This document shows, in pieces, positions 11,101 through 24,900 of a stretch of 64,000 bases of DNA. The notes under the pieces are model-generated. The model was given only the letters and a program-made list of their open reading frames with translations. It was not told the origin of the DNA and searched no databases. Position 1 is the stretch's first letter. Every line of letters begins with the position of its first letter. Origin of the DNA: Ascarosepion bandense (taxonomy: Eukaryota; Mollusca; Cephalopoda; Sepiida; Sepiidae). The translations under genes and the position numbers were made by a program. Location: the NCBI GenBank assembly GCA_037127315.1, contig JBBBDQ010001684.1:5618775-5682774 (forward strand), given 5' to 3'.

Positions 11101-12884
11101 TTCCCTTGCTAACTGGACACATGGCTTGGAGGTGATTCCCCCCTCCATCACACTACTGTCTGTTACTGCTTGCTTAAGGTAACTTAATCTCTCCAGAACT
11201 GTATAGAAGAAACAGAATGAATAATTTTGAAATTTTCTTAACTTTTTTCTGTCAACAAAGCCTGCAATAGTGAGTTTAGCCAGTGTGATCTTATTTTTAT
11301 TATTTTTTGAATTATTTATTTACTTATTTTTACTTGTATTTTTATTTTATTTTATTCTTTTTCGGTTCTTATCTTTTCTGCCTAATTTTTGTGTAAATTG
11401 TTCTTAATTATGAAATTTAGGTTTGGTATATTAGGGTTTTGGTTATATGTAGGAATTCTAAGACCGGCCATGTTTTTTTTTTTTTTTTTTTTTTTTTTTA
11501 TTGTTCTCTGTCATTCCCTTGCTAACTGGACACATGGCTTGGAGGTGATTCCCCCCTCCATCACACTACTGTCTGTTACTGCTTGCTTAAGGTAACTTAA
11601 TCTCTCCAGAACTGTATAGAAGAAACAGAATGAGAATATTTTGAAATTTTCTTAACTTTTTTCTGTCAGCAAGCCTGCAACTTGGTGAGTTTAGCCAATG
11701 TGATCTTATTTTTTTTATTATTTTTGAATTATTTATTTACTTATTTTTACTTGTATTTTATTTTATTTTATTCTTTTTCGGTTCTTATCTTTTCTGCCTA
11801 ATTTTTGTGTAAATTGTTCTTAATTATGAAATTTGGGTTTGGTATATTAGGGTTTTGGTTATATGTAGGAATTCTAAGACCGGCCATGTTTTTTTTTTTT
11901 TTTTTTTTTTTATTGTTCTCTGTCATTCCCTTGCTAACTGGACACATGGCTTGGAGGTGATTCCCCCCTCCATCACACACTACTGTCTGTTACTGCTTGC
12001 TTAAGGTAACTTAATCTCTCCAGAACTCTCCAGAACTGTATAGAAGAAACAGAGAATGAAGATAATTTTTGAAATTTTCTTAACTTTTTCTGTCAGCAAG
12101 CCTGCAACTGGTGAGTTTAGCCAGTGTGATCTTATTTTTTATTATTTTTTGAATTATTTATTTACTTATTTTTACTTGTATTTTTTATTTTATTTTATTC
12201 TTTTTCGGTTCTTATCTTTTCTGCCTAATTTTTGTGTAAATTGTTCTTAATTATGAAATTTAGGTTTGGTATATTAGGGTTTTGGTTATATGTAGGAATT
12301 CTAAGACCGGCCATGTTTTTTTTTTGTTTTTTTTTTATTGTTCTCTGTCATTCCCTTGCTAACTGGACACATGGCTTGGAGGTGATTCCCCCCCTCCATC
12401 ACACTACTGTCTGTTACTGCTTGCTTAAGGTAACTTAATCTCTCCAGAACTGTATAGAAGAAACAGAATGAAGATAATTTTGAAATTTTCTTAACTTTTT
12501 TTTTCTGTCAGCAAGCCTGCAACTGGTGAGTTTAGCCAGTGTGATCTTATTTTTTATTATTTTTTGAATTATTTATTTACTTATTTTTACTTGTATTTTA
12601 TTTTATTTTATTCTTTTCGGTTCTTATCTTTTCTGCCTAATTTTTGTGTAAATTGTTCTTAATTATGAAATTTAGGTTTGGTATATTAGGGTTTTGGTTA
12701 TATGTAGGAATTCTAAGACCGGCCATGTTTTTTTTTTTTTTTTTTTTTTTTATTGTTCTCTGTCATTCCCTTGCTAACTGGACACATGGCTTGGAGGTGA
12801 TTCCCCCCTCCATCACTACTGTCTGTTACTGCTTGCTTAAGGTAACTTAATCTCTCCAGAACTCTCCAGAACTGTATAGAAGAA

Positions 12885-12945
12885 ACAGAATGAAAATAAT
12901 TTTTAGTAGCCTTTTTTTCTGTCAGCAAGCCTGCAACTTGGTAGA
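12885..12945 (+). repeat. B monomer with a deletion in the branch/acceptor region
   Basis: AATTTTTAGTAGCC runs straight into the T run and CTGTCAG, removing the GAAATTTTCTTAAC segment that precedes the acceptor-like site elsewhere. The donor-like site also reads TTGGTAGAG instead of TTGGTGAG. Confidence 0.6.
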
Positions 12946-15900
12946 GTTTAGCCAGTGTGATCTTATTTTTTATTATTTTTGAATTATTTATTTACTTATT
13001 TTACTTGTATTTTTTATTTTATTTTATTCTTTTTCGGTTCTTATCTTTTCTGCCTAATTTTTGTGTAAATTGTTCTTAATTATGAAATTTAGGTTTGGTA
13101 TATTAGGGTTTTGGTTATATGTAGGAATTCTAAGACCGGCCATGTTTTTTTTTTTTTTTTTTTTATTGTTCTCTGTCATTCCCTTGCTAACTGGACACAT
13201 GGCTTGGAGGTGATTCCCCCCTCCATCACACTACTGTCTGTTACTGCTTGCTTAAAGGTAACTTAATCTCTCCAGAACTCTCCAGAACTGTATAGAAGAA
13301 ACAGAATGAAGATAATTTTTGAAATTTTCTTAACTTTTTTCTGTCAACCAAGCCTGCAATGGTGAGTTTAGCCAGTGTGATCTTATTTTTTATTATTTTT
13401 TTGAATTATTTATTTACTTATTTTTACTTGTATTTTTTTATTTTATTTTATTCTTTTTCGGTTCTTATCTTTTCTGCTAATTTTTGTGTAAATTGTTCTT
13501 AATTATGAAATTTAGGTTTGGTATATTAGGGTTTTGGTTATATGTGAATTCTAAGACCGGCCATGTTTTTTTTTTTTTTTTTTTTTTATTGTTCTCTGTC
13601 ATTCCCTTGCTAACTGGACACATGGCTTGGTGATTCCCCCCTCCATCCACACTACTGTCTGTTACTGCTTGCTTAAGGTAACTTAATCTCTCCAGAACTC
13701 TCCAGAAGAAACAGAATGAAGATAATTTTGAAATTTTCTTAACTTTTTCTGTCAGCAAGCCTGCAACTTGGTAGGTTTAGCCAGTGTGATCTTATTTTTT
13801 ATTATTTTTTGAATTATTTATTTACTTATTTTTACTTGTATTTTTATTTTATTTTATTCTTTTTCGGTTCTTATCTTTTCTGCCTAATTTTTGTGTAAAT
13901 TGTTCTTAATTATGAAATTTAGGTTTGGTATATTAGGGTTTTGGTTATATGTAGGAATTCTAAGACCGGCCATGTTTTTTTTGTTTTTTATTGTTCTCTG
14001 TCATTCCCTTGCTAACTGGACACATGGCTTGGTGATTCCCCCTCCATCACACTACTGTCTGTTACTGCTTGCTTAAGGTAGCTTAATCTCTCAGAACTGT
14101 ATAGAAGAAACAGAATGAAGATAATTTTGAAATTTTCTTAACTTTTTTCTGTCAGCAAGCCTGCAACTTGGTGAGTTTAGCCAGTGTGATCTTATTTTTT
14201 ATTATTTTTTGAATTATTTATTTACTTATTTTTACTTGTATTTTATTTTATTTTTATTCTTTTTAGGTTCTTATCTTTTCTGCCTAATTTTTGTGTAAAT
14301 TGTTCTTAATTATGAAATTTAGGTTTGGTATATTAGGGTTTTGGTTATATGTAGGAATTCTAAGACCGGCCATGTTTTTTTTTTTTTTTTTTTTATTGTT
14401 CTCTGTCATTCCCTTGCTAACTGGACACATGGCTTGGAGGTGATTCCCCCCCTCCATCACACTACTGTCTGTTACTGCTTGCTTAAGGTAACTTAATCTC
14501 TCCAGAACTCTCCAGAACTGTATAGAAAACAGAATGAAGATAATTTTGAAATTTTCTTAACTTTTTCTGTCAGCAAGCCTGCAACGGTAGGTTAGCCAGT
14601 GTGATCTTATTTTTTTATTATTTTTGAATTATTTATTTACTTATTTTTACTTGTATTTTTTATTTTATTTTATTCTTTTTGGTTCTTATCTTTTCTGCCT
14701 AATTTTTGTATGGTGTTCTTAATTATGAAATTTAGGTTTGGTATATTAGGGTTTTGGTTATATGTGGAATTCTAAGACCGGCCATGTTTTTTTTTTGTTT
14801 TTATTGTTCTCTGTCATTCCCTTGCTAACTGGACACATGGCTTGGAGGTGATTCCCCCCTCCATCACACTACTGTCTGTTACTTTCTTGTAAGGTAACTT
14901 AATCTCTCCAGAACTGTATAGAAGAAACAGAATGAAGATAATTTTGAAATTTTCTTAACTTTTTTCTGTCAGCAAGCCTTGTGGTAGAGTTTAGCCAGTG
15001 TGATCTTATTTTTATTATTTTTTGAATTATTTATTTACTTATTTTACTTGTATTTTTTATTTTATTTTATTCTTTTTCGGTTCTTATCTTTTCTGCCTAA
15101 TTTTTGTGTAAATTGTTCTTAATTATGAAATTTAGGTTTGGTATATTAGGGTTTTGGTTATATGTAGGAATTCTAAGACCGGCCATGTTTTTTTTTTGTT
15201 TTTTTTTTTTATTGTTCTCTGTCATTCCCTTGCTAACTGGACACATGGCTTGGAGGTGATTCCCCCCTCCACATCCACACTACTGTCTGTTACTGCTTGT
15301 AAGGTAACAATCTCTCCAGAACTGTATAGAAGAAACAGAATGAAGATAATTTTGAAATTTTCTTAACTTTTTTCTGTCAGCAAGCCTGCAACTTGGTGAG
15401 TTTAGCCAGTGTGATCTTATTTTTATTATTTTTTGAATTATTTATTTACTTATTTTTACTTGTATTTTTTATTTTATTTTATTCTTTTTCGGTTCTTATC
15501 TTTTCTGCCTAATTTTTGTGTAAATTGTTCTTAATTATGAAATTTAGGTTTGGTATATTAGGGTTTTGGTTATATGTAGGAATTCTAAGACCGGCCATGT
15601 TTTTTTTTTGTTTTTTTTTATTGTTCTCTGTCATTCCCTTGCTAACTGGACACATGGCTTGGAGGTGATTCACCTCATCACACTACAGTCTGTTACTGCT
15701 TGCTTAAGGTAACTTAATCTCTCCAGAACTCTCCAGAACTGTATAGAAGAAACAGAATGAAGATAATTTCTGAAATTTTCTTAACTTTTTTCTGTCAGCA
15801 AGCCTGCAACTTGGTGAGTTTAGCCAGTGTGATCTTATTTTTTATTATTTTTTCGGAGTGTTTGTTACTTATTTTTACTTGTATTTTTATTTTATTTTAT

Positions 15901-18900
15901 TCTTTTTCGGTTCTTATCTTTTCTGCTAATTTTTGTGTAAATTGTTCTTAATTATGAAATTTGGGTTTGGTATATTAGGGTTTTGGTTATATGTAGGAAT
16001 TCTAAGACCGGCCATGTTTTTTTTTTTTTTTTTTTTTTTTATTGTTCTCTGTCATTCCCTTGCTAACTGGACACATGGCTTGGAGGTGATTCCCCCTCCA
16101 CATCTTACTACTGTCTGTTACTGCTTGTAAGGTAACTAATCTCTCCAGAACTGTATAGAAGAAACAGAATGAAGATAATTTTGAAATTTTTCTTAACTTT
16201 TTCTGTCAGCAAGCCTGCAGCTTGGTGAGTTTAGCCAGTGTGATCTTATTTTTTATTATTTTTGAATTATTTATTTACTTATTTTTACTTATTTTTTATT
16301 TTATTTTATTCTTTTTCGGTTCTTATCTTTTCTAATTTTTGTGTAAATTGTTCTTAATTATGAAATTTAGGTTTGGTATATTAGGGTTTTTGGTTATATG
16401 TAGGAATTCTAAGATAAGCCATGTTTTTTTTGTTTTTGTTGTTCTCTGTCATTCCCTTGCTAACTGGACACATGGCTTGGAGGTGATTCCCCCCTCCATC
16501 ACACTACTGTCTGTTACTGCTTGCTTAAGGTAACTTAATCTCTCCAGAACTGTATAGAAGAAACAGAATGAAGATAATTTTTGAAATTTTCTTAACTTTT
16601 TCTCAGCAAACTGCAACTTGGTGAGTTTAGCCAGTGTGATCTTATTTTTTATTATTTTGAATTATTTATTTACTTATTTTACTTGTATTTTTATTTTTAT
16701 TTTTATTCTTTTTCGGTTCTTATCTTCTGCCTAATTTTTTGTGTAAATTGTTCTTAATTATGAAATTTAGGTTTTGGTATATTAGGAGTTTTGGTTATGT
16801 GTAGGAATTCTAAGACCGGCCATGTTTTTTTTTTTTTTTTTTTTTATTGTTCTCTGTCATTCCCTTGCTAACTGGACACATGGCTTGGAGGTGATTCCCC
16901 CCTCCATCACTACTGTCTGTTACTGCTTGCTTAAAGAGTAACTTAATCTCTCCAGAACTCTCCAGAACTGTATAGAAGAAACAGAATGAAGATAATTTTG
17001 AAATTTTCTTAACTTTTTCTGTGTGAAGCCTGCAACTTGGTGAGTTTAGCCAGTGTGATCTTATTTTTTATTATTTTTTGAATTATTTATTTACTTATTT
17101 TACTTGTATTTTTTATTTTATTTTATTCTTTTTCGGTTCTTATCTTTTCTGCCTAATTTTTGTGTAAATTGTTCTTAATTATGAAATTTAGGTTTGGTAT
17201 ATTAGGGTTTTTGGTTATGTGTAGGAATTCTAAGACCGGCCATGTTTTTTTTGTTTTTTTATTGTTCTCTGTCATTCCCTTGCTAACTGGACACATGGCT
17301 TGGAGGTGATTCCCCCCTCCATCCACCTACTGTCTGTTACTGCTTGTGAGTAACTTAATCTCTCCAGAACTGTATCGAAGAAACAGAATGAAGATAATTT
17401 TGAAATTTTCTTAACTTTTTTCTGTCAGCAAGCCTGCAACGGTGAGTTTAGCCAGTGTGATCTTATTTTTTATTATTTTTTGAATTATTTATTTACTTAT
17501 TTTTACTTGTATTTTTTTATTTTATTTTATTCTTTTCGGTTCTTATCTTTTCTGCCTAATTTTTTGTGTAAATTGTTCTTAATTATGAAATTTGGGTTTG
17601 GTATATTAGGGTTTTGGTTATATGTAGGAATTCTAAGACCGGCCATGTTTTTTTTTTTTTTTTTTTTTTTATTGTTCTCTGTCATTCCCTTGCTAACTGG
17701 ACACATGGCTTGGGTGATTCCCCCCTCCACATCACACTACTATCTGTTACTGCTTGCTTAAGAGTAACTTAATCTCTCCAAACTGTATAGAAGAAACAGA
17801 ATGAAGATAATTTTTGAAATTTTCTTAGCTTTTTTCTGTCAGCAAGCCTGCAACTTGGTGAGTTTAGCCAGTGTGATCTTATTTTTTATTATTTTTTGAA
17901 TTATTTATTTTTATTTTTACTTGTATTTTTTATTTTATTTTATTCTTTTTCGGTTCTTATCTTTTCTGCCTAATTTTTGTGTAAATTGTTCTTAATTATG
18001 AAATTTAGGTTTGGTATATTAGGAGTTTGGTTATATGTAGGAATTCTAAGACCGGCCATGTTTTTTTTGTTTTTTTATTGTTCTCTGTCATTCCCTTGCT
18101 AACTGGACACATGGCTTGGAGGGTGATTCCCCCCTCCATCACCTCACTGTCACTGTTACTGCTTGCTTAAGGTAACTTAATCTCTCCAGAACTGTATAGA
18201 AGAAACAGAATGAAGATAATTTTTGAAATTTTCTTAACTTTTTTCTGTCAGCAAGCCTGCAACTTGGTGGATTTAGCCAGTGTGATCTTATTTTTTATTA
18301 TTTTTTGAATTATTTATTTACTTATTTTTACTTGTATTTTTTATTTTATTTTATTCTTTTTCGGTTCTGTATCTTTTCTGCCTAATTTTTGTGTAAATTG
18401 TTCTTAATTACAGAAATTTAGGTTTGGTATATTAGGGTTTTGGTTATATGTAGGAATTCTAAGACCGGCCATGTTTTTTTGTTTTTTATTGTTCTCTGTC
18501 ATTCCCTTGCTAACTGGACACATGGCTTGGAGGTGATTCCCCCCTCCATCACACTACTGTCTGTTACTGCTTGCTTAAGGTAACTTAATCTCTCCAGAAC
18601 TCTCCAGAACTGTATAGAAGAAACAGAATAGAAGATAATTTCTGAAATTTTCTTAACTTTTTTCTGTCAGCAAGCCTGCAACTTGGTGAGTTTAGCCAGT
18701 GTGATCTTATTTTTATTATTTTTTGAATTATTTATTTACTTATTTTTACTTGTATTTTTTATTTTATTTTATTCTTTTCGGTTCTTATCTTTTCTGCCTA
18801 ATTTTTGTGTAAATTGTTCTTAATTATGAAATTTAGGTTTTTGGTATATTAGGGTTTTGGTTATATGTAGGAATTCTAAGACCGGCCATGTTTTTTTTTT

Positions 18901-21900
18901 TTTTTTTTTTTTTTATTGTTCTCTGTCATTCCCTTGCTAACTGGACACATGGCTTGGAGGTGATTCCCCCCTCCATCACACTACTGTCTGTTACTGCTTG
19001 CTTAAGGTAACTTAATCTCTCCAGAACTGTATAGAAGAAACAGAATGAAGATAATTTTGAAATTTTCTTAACTTTTTTCTGTCAGCAAGCCTGCAACTTG
19101 GTGAGTTTAGCCAGTGTGATCTTATTTTTTATTATTTTTTTGAATTATTTATTTACTTATTTTTACTTGTATTTTTTATTTTATTTTTATTCTTTTTCGG
19201 TTCTTATCTTTTCTGCCTAATTGCATAAATTGTTCTTAATTATAGAGAATTTAGGTTTGGTATATTAGGGTTTTGGTTATATGTAGGAATTCTAAGACCG
19301 GCCATGTTTTTGTTTTTTGTTGTTCTCTGTCATTCCCTTGCTAACTGGACACATGGCTTGGAGGTGATTCCCCCTCCATCACACTACTGTCTGTTACTGC
19401 TTGTAAGGTAACTTAATCTCTCCAGAACTGTATAGAAGAAACAGAATGAAGATAATTTTGAAATTTTCTTAACTTTTTTCTGTCAGCAAGCCTACAGCAG
19501 GTGAGTTTAGCCAGTGTGATCTTATTTTTTTATTATTTTTGAATTATTTATTTACTTATTTTTACTTGTATTTTTATTTTATTTTTATTCTTTTCGGTTC
19601 TTATCTTTTCTGCCTAATTTTTGTGTAAATTGTTCTTAATTATGAAATTTAGGTTTGGTATATTAGGGTTTTGGTTATATGTAGGAATTCTAAGACAAGC
19701 CATGTTTTTTTGTTTTTTTTTATTGTTCTCTGTCATTCCCTTGCTAACTGGACACATGGCTTGGAGGTGATTCCCCCCCTCCATCACACTACTGTCTGTT
19801 ACTGCTTGCTTAAGGTAACTTAATCTCTCCAGAACTGTATAGAAGAAACAGAATGAAGATAATTTTTGAGAAATTTTGTAACTTTTTCTGTCAGCAAGCC
19901 TGCAGCTTGGTGGTTTAGCCAGTGTGATCTTATTTTTTATTATTTTTTGAATTATTTATTTACTTATTTTTACTTGTATTTTTTATTTTTATTTTATTCT
20001 TTTTCGGTTCTTATCTTTTCTGCCTAATTTTTGTGTAAATTGTTCTTAATTATGAAATTTAGGTTTGGTATATTAGGGTTTTGGTTATATGTAGGAATTT
20101 CTAAGACCGGCCATGTTTTTTTGTTTTTTTATTGTTCTCTGTCATTCCCTTGCTAACTGGACACATGGCTTGGAGGTGATTCCCCCCTCCATCACACTAC
20201 TGTCTGTTACTGCTTGCTTAAGGTAACTTAATCTCTCCAGAACTGTATAGAAGAAACAGAATGAAGATAATTTTTGAAATTTTCTTAACTTTTTCTGTCA
20301 GCAAGCCTGCAACTTGGTGAGTTTAGCCAGTGTGATCTTATTTTTTATTATTTTTGAATTATTTATTTACTTATTTTACTTGTATTTTTTATTTTATTTT
20401 ATTCTTTTTCGGTTCTTATCTTTTCTGCCTAATTTTTGTGTAAATTGTTCTTAATTATGAAATTTAGGTTTGGTATATTTAGGGTTTTGGTTATATGTAG
20501 AATTCTAAGACCGGCCATGTTTTTTTTTTTTTTTTTTTTTTTATTGTTCTCTGTCATTCCCTTGCTAACTGGACACATGGCTTGGGGTGATTCCCCCTCC
20601 CATCACACTACTGTCTGTTACTGCTTGCTTAAGGTAACCAATCTCTCCAGAACTCTCCAGAACTGTATAGAAGAAACAGAATGAAGATAATTTTTGAAAT
20701 TTTTCTTAACTTTTTTCTGTCAGCAAGCCTGCAACTTGGTGAGTTTAGCCAGTGTGATCTTATTTTTTATTATTTTTGAATTATTTATTTACTTATTTTT
20801 ACTTGTATTTTTTATTTTATTTTATTCTTTTTCGGTTCTTATCTTTTCTGCCTAATTTTTGTGTAAATTGTTCTTAATTATGAAATTTAGGTTTGGTATA
20901 TTAGGGTTTTGGTTATATGTGGGAATTCTAAGACCGGCCATGTTTTTTTTTGTTTTTTTTTTTTATTGTTCTCTGTCATTCCCTTGCTAACTGGACACAT
21001 GGCTTGGAGGTGATTCCCCCCTCCATCACACTACTGTCTGTTACTGCTTGCTTAAGGTAACTTAATCTCTCCAGGGCAACATAGAAGAAACAGAATGAAG
21101 ATAATTTTGAAATTTTCTTAACTTTCTGTCAGCAAGCCTGCAACTTGGTGAGTTTAGCCAGTGTGATCTTATTTTTTATTATTTTTGAATTATTTATTTA
21201 CTTATTTTTACTTGTATTTTTTATTTTATTTTATTCTTTTCGGTTCTTATCTTTTCTGCCTAATTTTTGTGTAAATTGTTCTTAATTATCTGAAATTTAG
21301 GTTTGGTATATTAGGGTTTTGGTTATATGTAGGAATTCTAAGACCGGCCATGTTTTTTTTTTTTTTTTTTTTTTATTGTTCTCTGTCCATTCCCTTGCTA
21401 ACTGGACACATGGCTTGGAGGTGATTCCCCCCTCCATCTCACTACTGTCTGTTACTGCTTGCTTAAGGTAACTTAATCTCTCCAGAACTGTGTATAGAAG
21501 AAACAGAATGAAGATAATTTTTGAAATTTTCTTAACTTTTTTCTGTCAGCAAGCCTGCAACTTGGTGAGTTTAGCCAGTGTGATCTTATTTTTTATTATT
21601 TTTTGAATTATTTATTTACTTATTTTATTGTATTTTTTATTTTATTTTATTCTTTTTAGTTTCTTATCTTTTCTGCCTAATTTTTGTGTAAATTGTTCTT
21701 AATTATGAAATTTAGGTTTGGTATATTAGGGTTTTGGTTATATGTAGGAATTCTAAGACCGGCCATGTTTTTTTGTTTTTTTATTGTTCTCTGTCATTCC
21801 CTTGCTAACTGGACACATGGCTTGGAGGTGATTCCCCCCTCCATCACACTACTGTCTGTTACTGCTTTAGCAAGGTAACTTAATCTCTCCAGAACTGTAT

Positions 21901-24900
21901 AGAAGAAACAGAATGAAGATAATTTTGAAATTTTCTTAACTTTTTTCTGTCAGCAAGCCTGCAACTTGGTGAGTTTGGCAGTGTGATCTTATTTTTATTA
22001 TTTTTTGAATTATTTATTTACTTATTTTTACTTGTATTTTATTTTATTTTGTTATTTTTCGGTTCTTATCTTTTCTGCCTAATTTTTGTGTAAATTGTTC
22101 TTAATTATGAAATTTAGGTTTGGTATGTTAGGTTTTGGTTATATGTAGGAATTCTAAGACCGGCCATGTTTTTTTTTTTTTTTTTTTTTATTTCTCTGTC
22201 ATTCCCTTGCCTAACTGGACACATGGCTTGGAGTGATTCCCCCCCTCCATCACACTACTGTCTGTTACTGCTTGCTTAAAGAGTAACTTAATCTCTCCAG
22301 AACTCTCCAGAACTGTATAGAAGAAACAGAATGAAGATAATTTTTGAAATTTTCTTAACTTTTTTCTGTCAGCAAGCCTGCAACTTGGTGAGTTTAGCCA
22401 GTGTGATCTTATTTTTATTATTTTTGAATTATTTATTTACTTATTTTTACTTGTATTTTTTTATTTTATTTTATTCTTTTTCGGTTCTTATCTTTTTCAC
22501 CTAATTTTTGTGTAAATTGTTCTTAATTATGAAATTTGGGTTTGGTATATTAGGGTTTTTGGTTATATGTAGGAATTCTAAGGCTGACATGTTTTTTTTT
22601 GTTTTTTTTTTATTGTTTCTCTGTCATTCCCTTGCTAACTGGACACATGGCTTGGAGGTGATTCCCCTCCATCACACTACTGTCTGTTACTGCTTGCTTA
22701 AGGTAACTTAATCTCTCCAGAACTGTATAAGAAGAAACAGAATGAAGATAATTTTGAAATTTTCTTAACTTTTTCTGTCAGCAAGCCTGCAACTTGGTGA
22801 GTTTAGCCAGTGTGATCTTATTTTTATTATTTTTGATTATTTATTTACTTATTTTTACTTGTATTTTTATTTTATTTTATTCTTTTTCGGTTCTTATCTT
22901 TTCTGCCTAATTTTTGTGTAAATTGTTTCTTAATTATGAAATTTGGGTTTGGTATATTAGGGTTTTGGTTATATGTAGAATTCTAAGACCGGCCATGTTT
23001 TTTTTGTTTTTTTTTATTGTTCTCTGTCATTCCCTTGCTAACTGGACACATGGCTTGGAGGTGATTCCCCCCTCCATCACACTGCTGTCTGTTACTGCTT
23101 GCTTAAGGTAACTTAATCTCTCCAGAACTGTATAGAAGAAACAGAATGAAGATAATTTTTGAAATTTTCTTAACTTTTTCTGTCAGCAAGCCTGCAACTT
23201 GGTGAGTTTAGCAGTGTGATCTTATTTTTTATTATTTTTTGAATTATTTATTTACTTATTTTTACTTGTATTTTATTTTATTTTATTCTTTTCGGTTCTT
23301 ATCTTTTCTGCCTAATTTTTGTGTAAATTGTTCTTAATTATGAAATTTAGGTTTGGTATATTGGGGTTTTGGTTATATGTAGGAATTCTAAGACCGGCCA
23401 TGTTTTTTTTGTTTTTTTATTGTTCTCTGTCATTCCCTTGCTAACTGGACACATGGCTTGGAGGTGATTCCCCCCTCCATCACACTACTGTCTGTTACTG
23501 CTTGCTTAAGGTAACTTAATCTCTCCAGAACTGTATAGAAGAAACAGAATGAAGATAATTTTTGAAATTTTCTTAACTTTTTTCTATTAAGCAAGCCTGC
23601 AACTTGGTGAGTTTAGCCAGTGTGATCTTATTTTTATTATTTTTTGAATTATTTATTTACTTATTTTTACTTGTATTTTTTATTTTATTTTTATTCTTTT
23701 TCGGTTCTTATCTTTTCTGCCTAATTTTTGTGTAAATTGTTCTTAATTATGAAATTTAGGTTTGGTATATTAGGGTTTTGGTTATATGTGGGAATTCTAA
23801 GACCAATATGCTTTTTTTGTTTTTTTTTATTGTTCTCTGTCATTCCCTTGCTAACCAGACATGGCTTGGAGGTGATTCCCCCCTCATCACACTACTGTCT
23901 GTTACTGCTTGCTTAAGGTAACAATCTCTCCAGAACTCTCCAGAACTGTATAGAAGAAACAGAATGAAGATAATTTTTTGAAATTTTCTTAACTTTTTTC
24001 TGTCCAGCAAGCCTGCAACTTGGTGAGTTTAGCCAGTGTGATCTTATTTTATTATTTTTTGAATTATTTATTTACTTATTTTTACTTGTATTTTTTATTT
24101 TATTTTATTCTTTTTCGGTTCTTATCTTTTCTGCCTAATTTTTGTGTAAATTGTTCTTAATTATGAAATTTAGGTTTGGTATATTGGGGTTTTGGTTATA
24201 TGTAGGAATTCTAAGACCGGCCATGTTTTTTTTTTTGTTTTTTTTTTTATTGTTCTCTGTCATTCCCTTGCTAACTGGACACATGGCTTGAGTGATTCCC
24301 CCTCCATCACACTACTGTCTGTTACTGCTTGCTTAAAGGTAACTTAATCTCTCCAGAACTGTATAGAAGAAACAGAATGAAGATAATTTTGAAATTTTCT
24401 TAACTTTTTCTGTCAGCAAGCCTGCAACTTGGTGAGTTTAGCTTCAGTGTGATCTTGCTTTTTTATTATTTTTGAATTATTTATTTATTTTTACTTGTAT
24501 TTTTATTTTATTTTATTCTTTTTCGGTTCTTATCTTTTCTGCCTAATTTTTGTGTAAATTGTTCTTAATTATGAAATTTAGGTTTGGTATATTAGGGTTT
24601 TGGTTATATGTAGGAATTCTAAGACTGACCTGTTTTTTTTTTTTTTTTTTTTTTATTGTTCTCTGTCATTCCTTGCTAACTGGACACATGGCTTGGAGTT
24701 CCCCCTCCATCACACTACTGTCTGTTACTGCTTGCTTAAGGTAACTTAATCTCTCCAGAACTGTATGAAGAAACAGAATGAAGATAATTTTGAAATTTTC
24801 TTAACTTTTTTCTGTCAGCAAGCCTGCCGCTTGGTGAGTTTAGCCAGTGTGATCTTATTTTTATTATTTTTTTGAATTATTTATTTACTTATTTTTACTT

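Noticed and set aside
13477..13758. Minus-strand Lys-rich open frame of 93 codons (also at 11798-11980, 12713-12928, 59364-59567 and others)
   Set aside because: The lysine run is simply the complement of the T tract. The frames are broken in neighbouring copies by tract-length changes.
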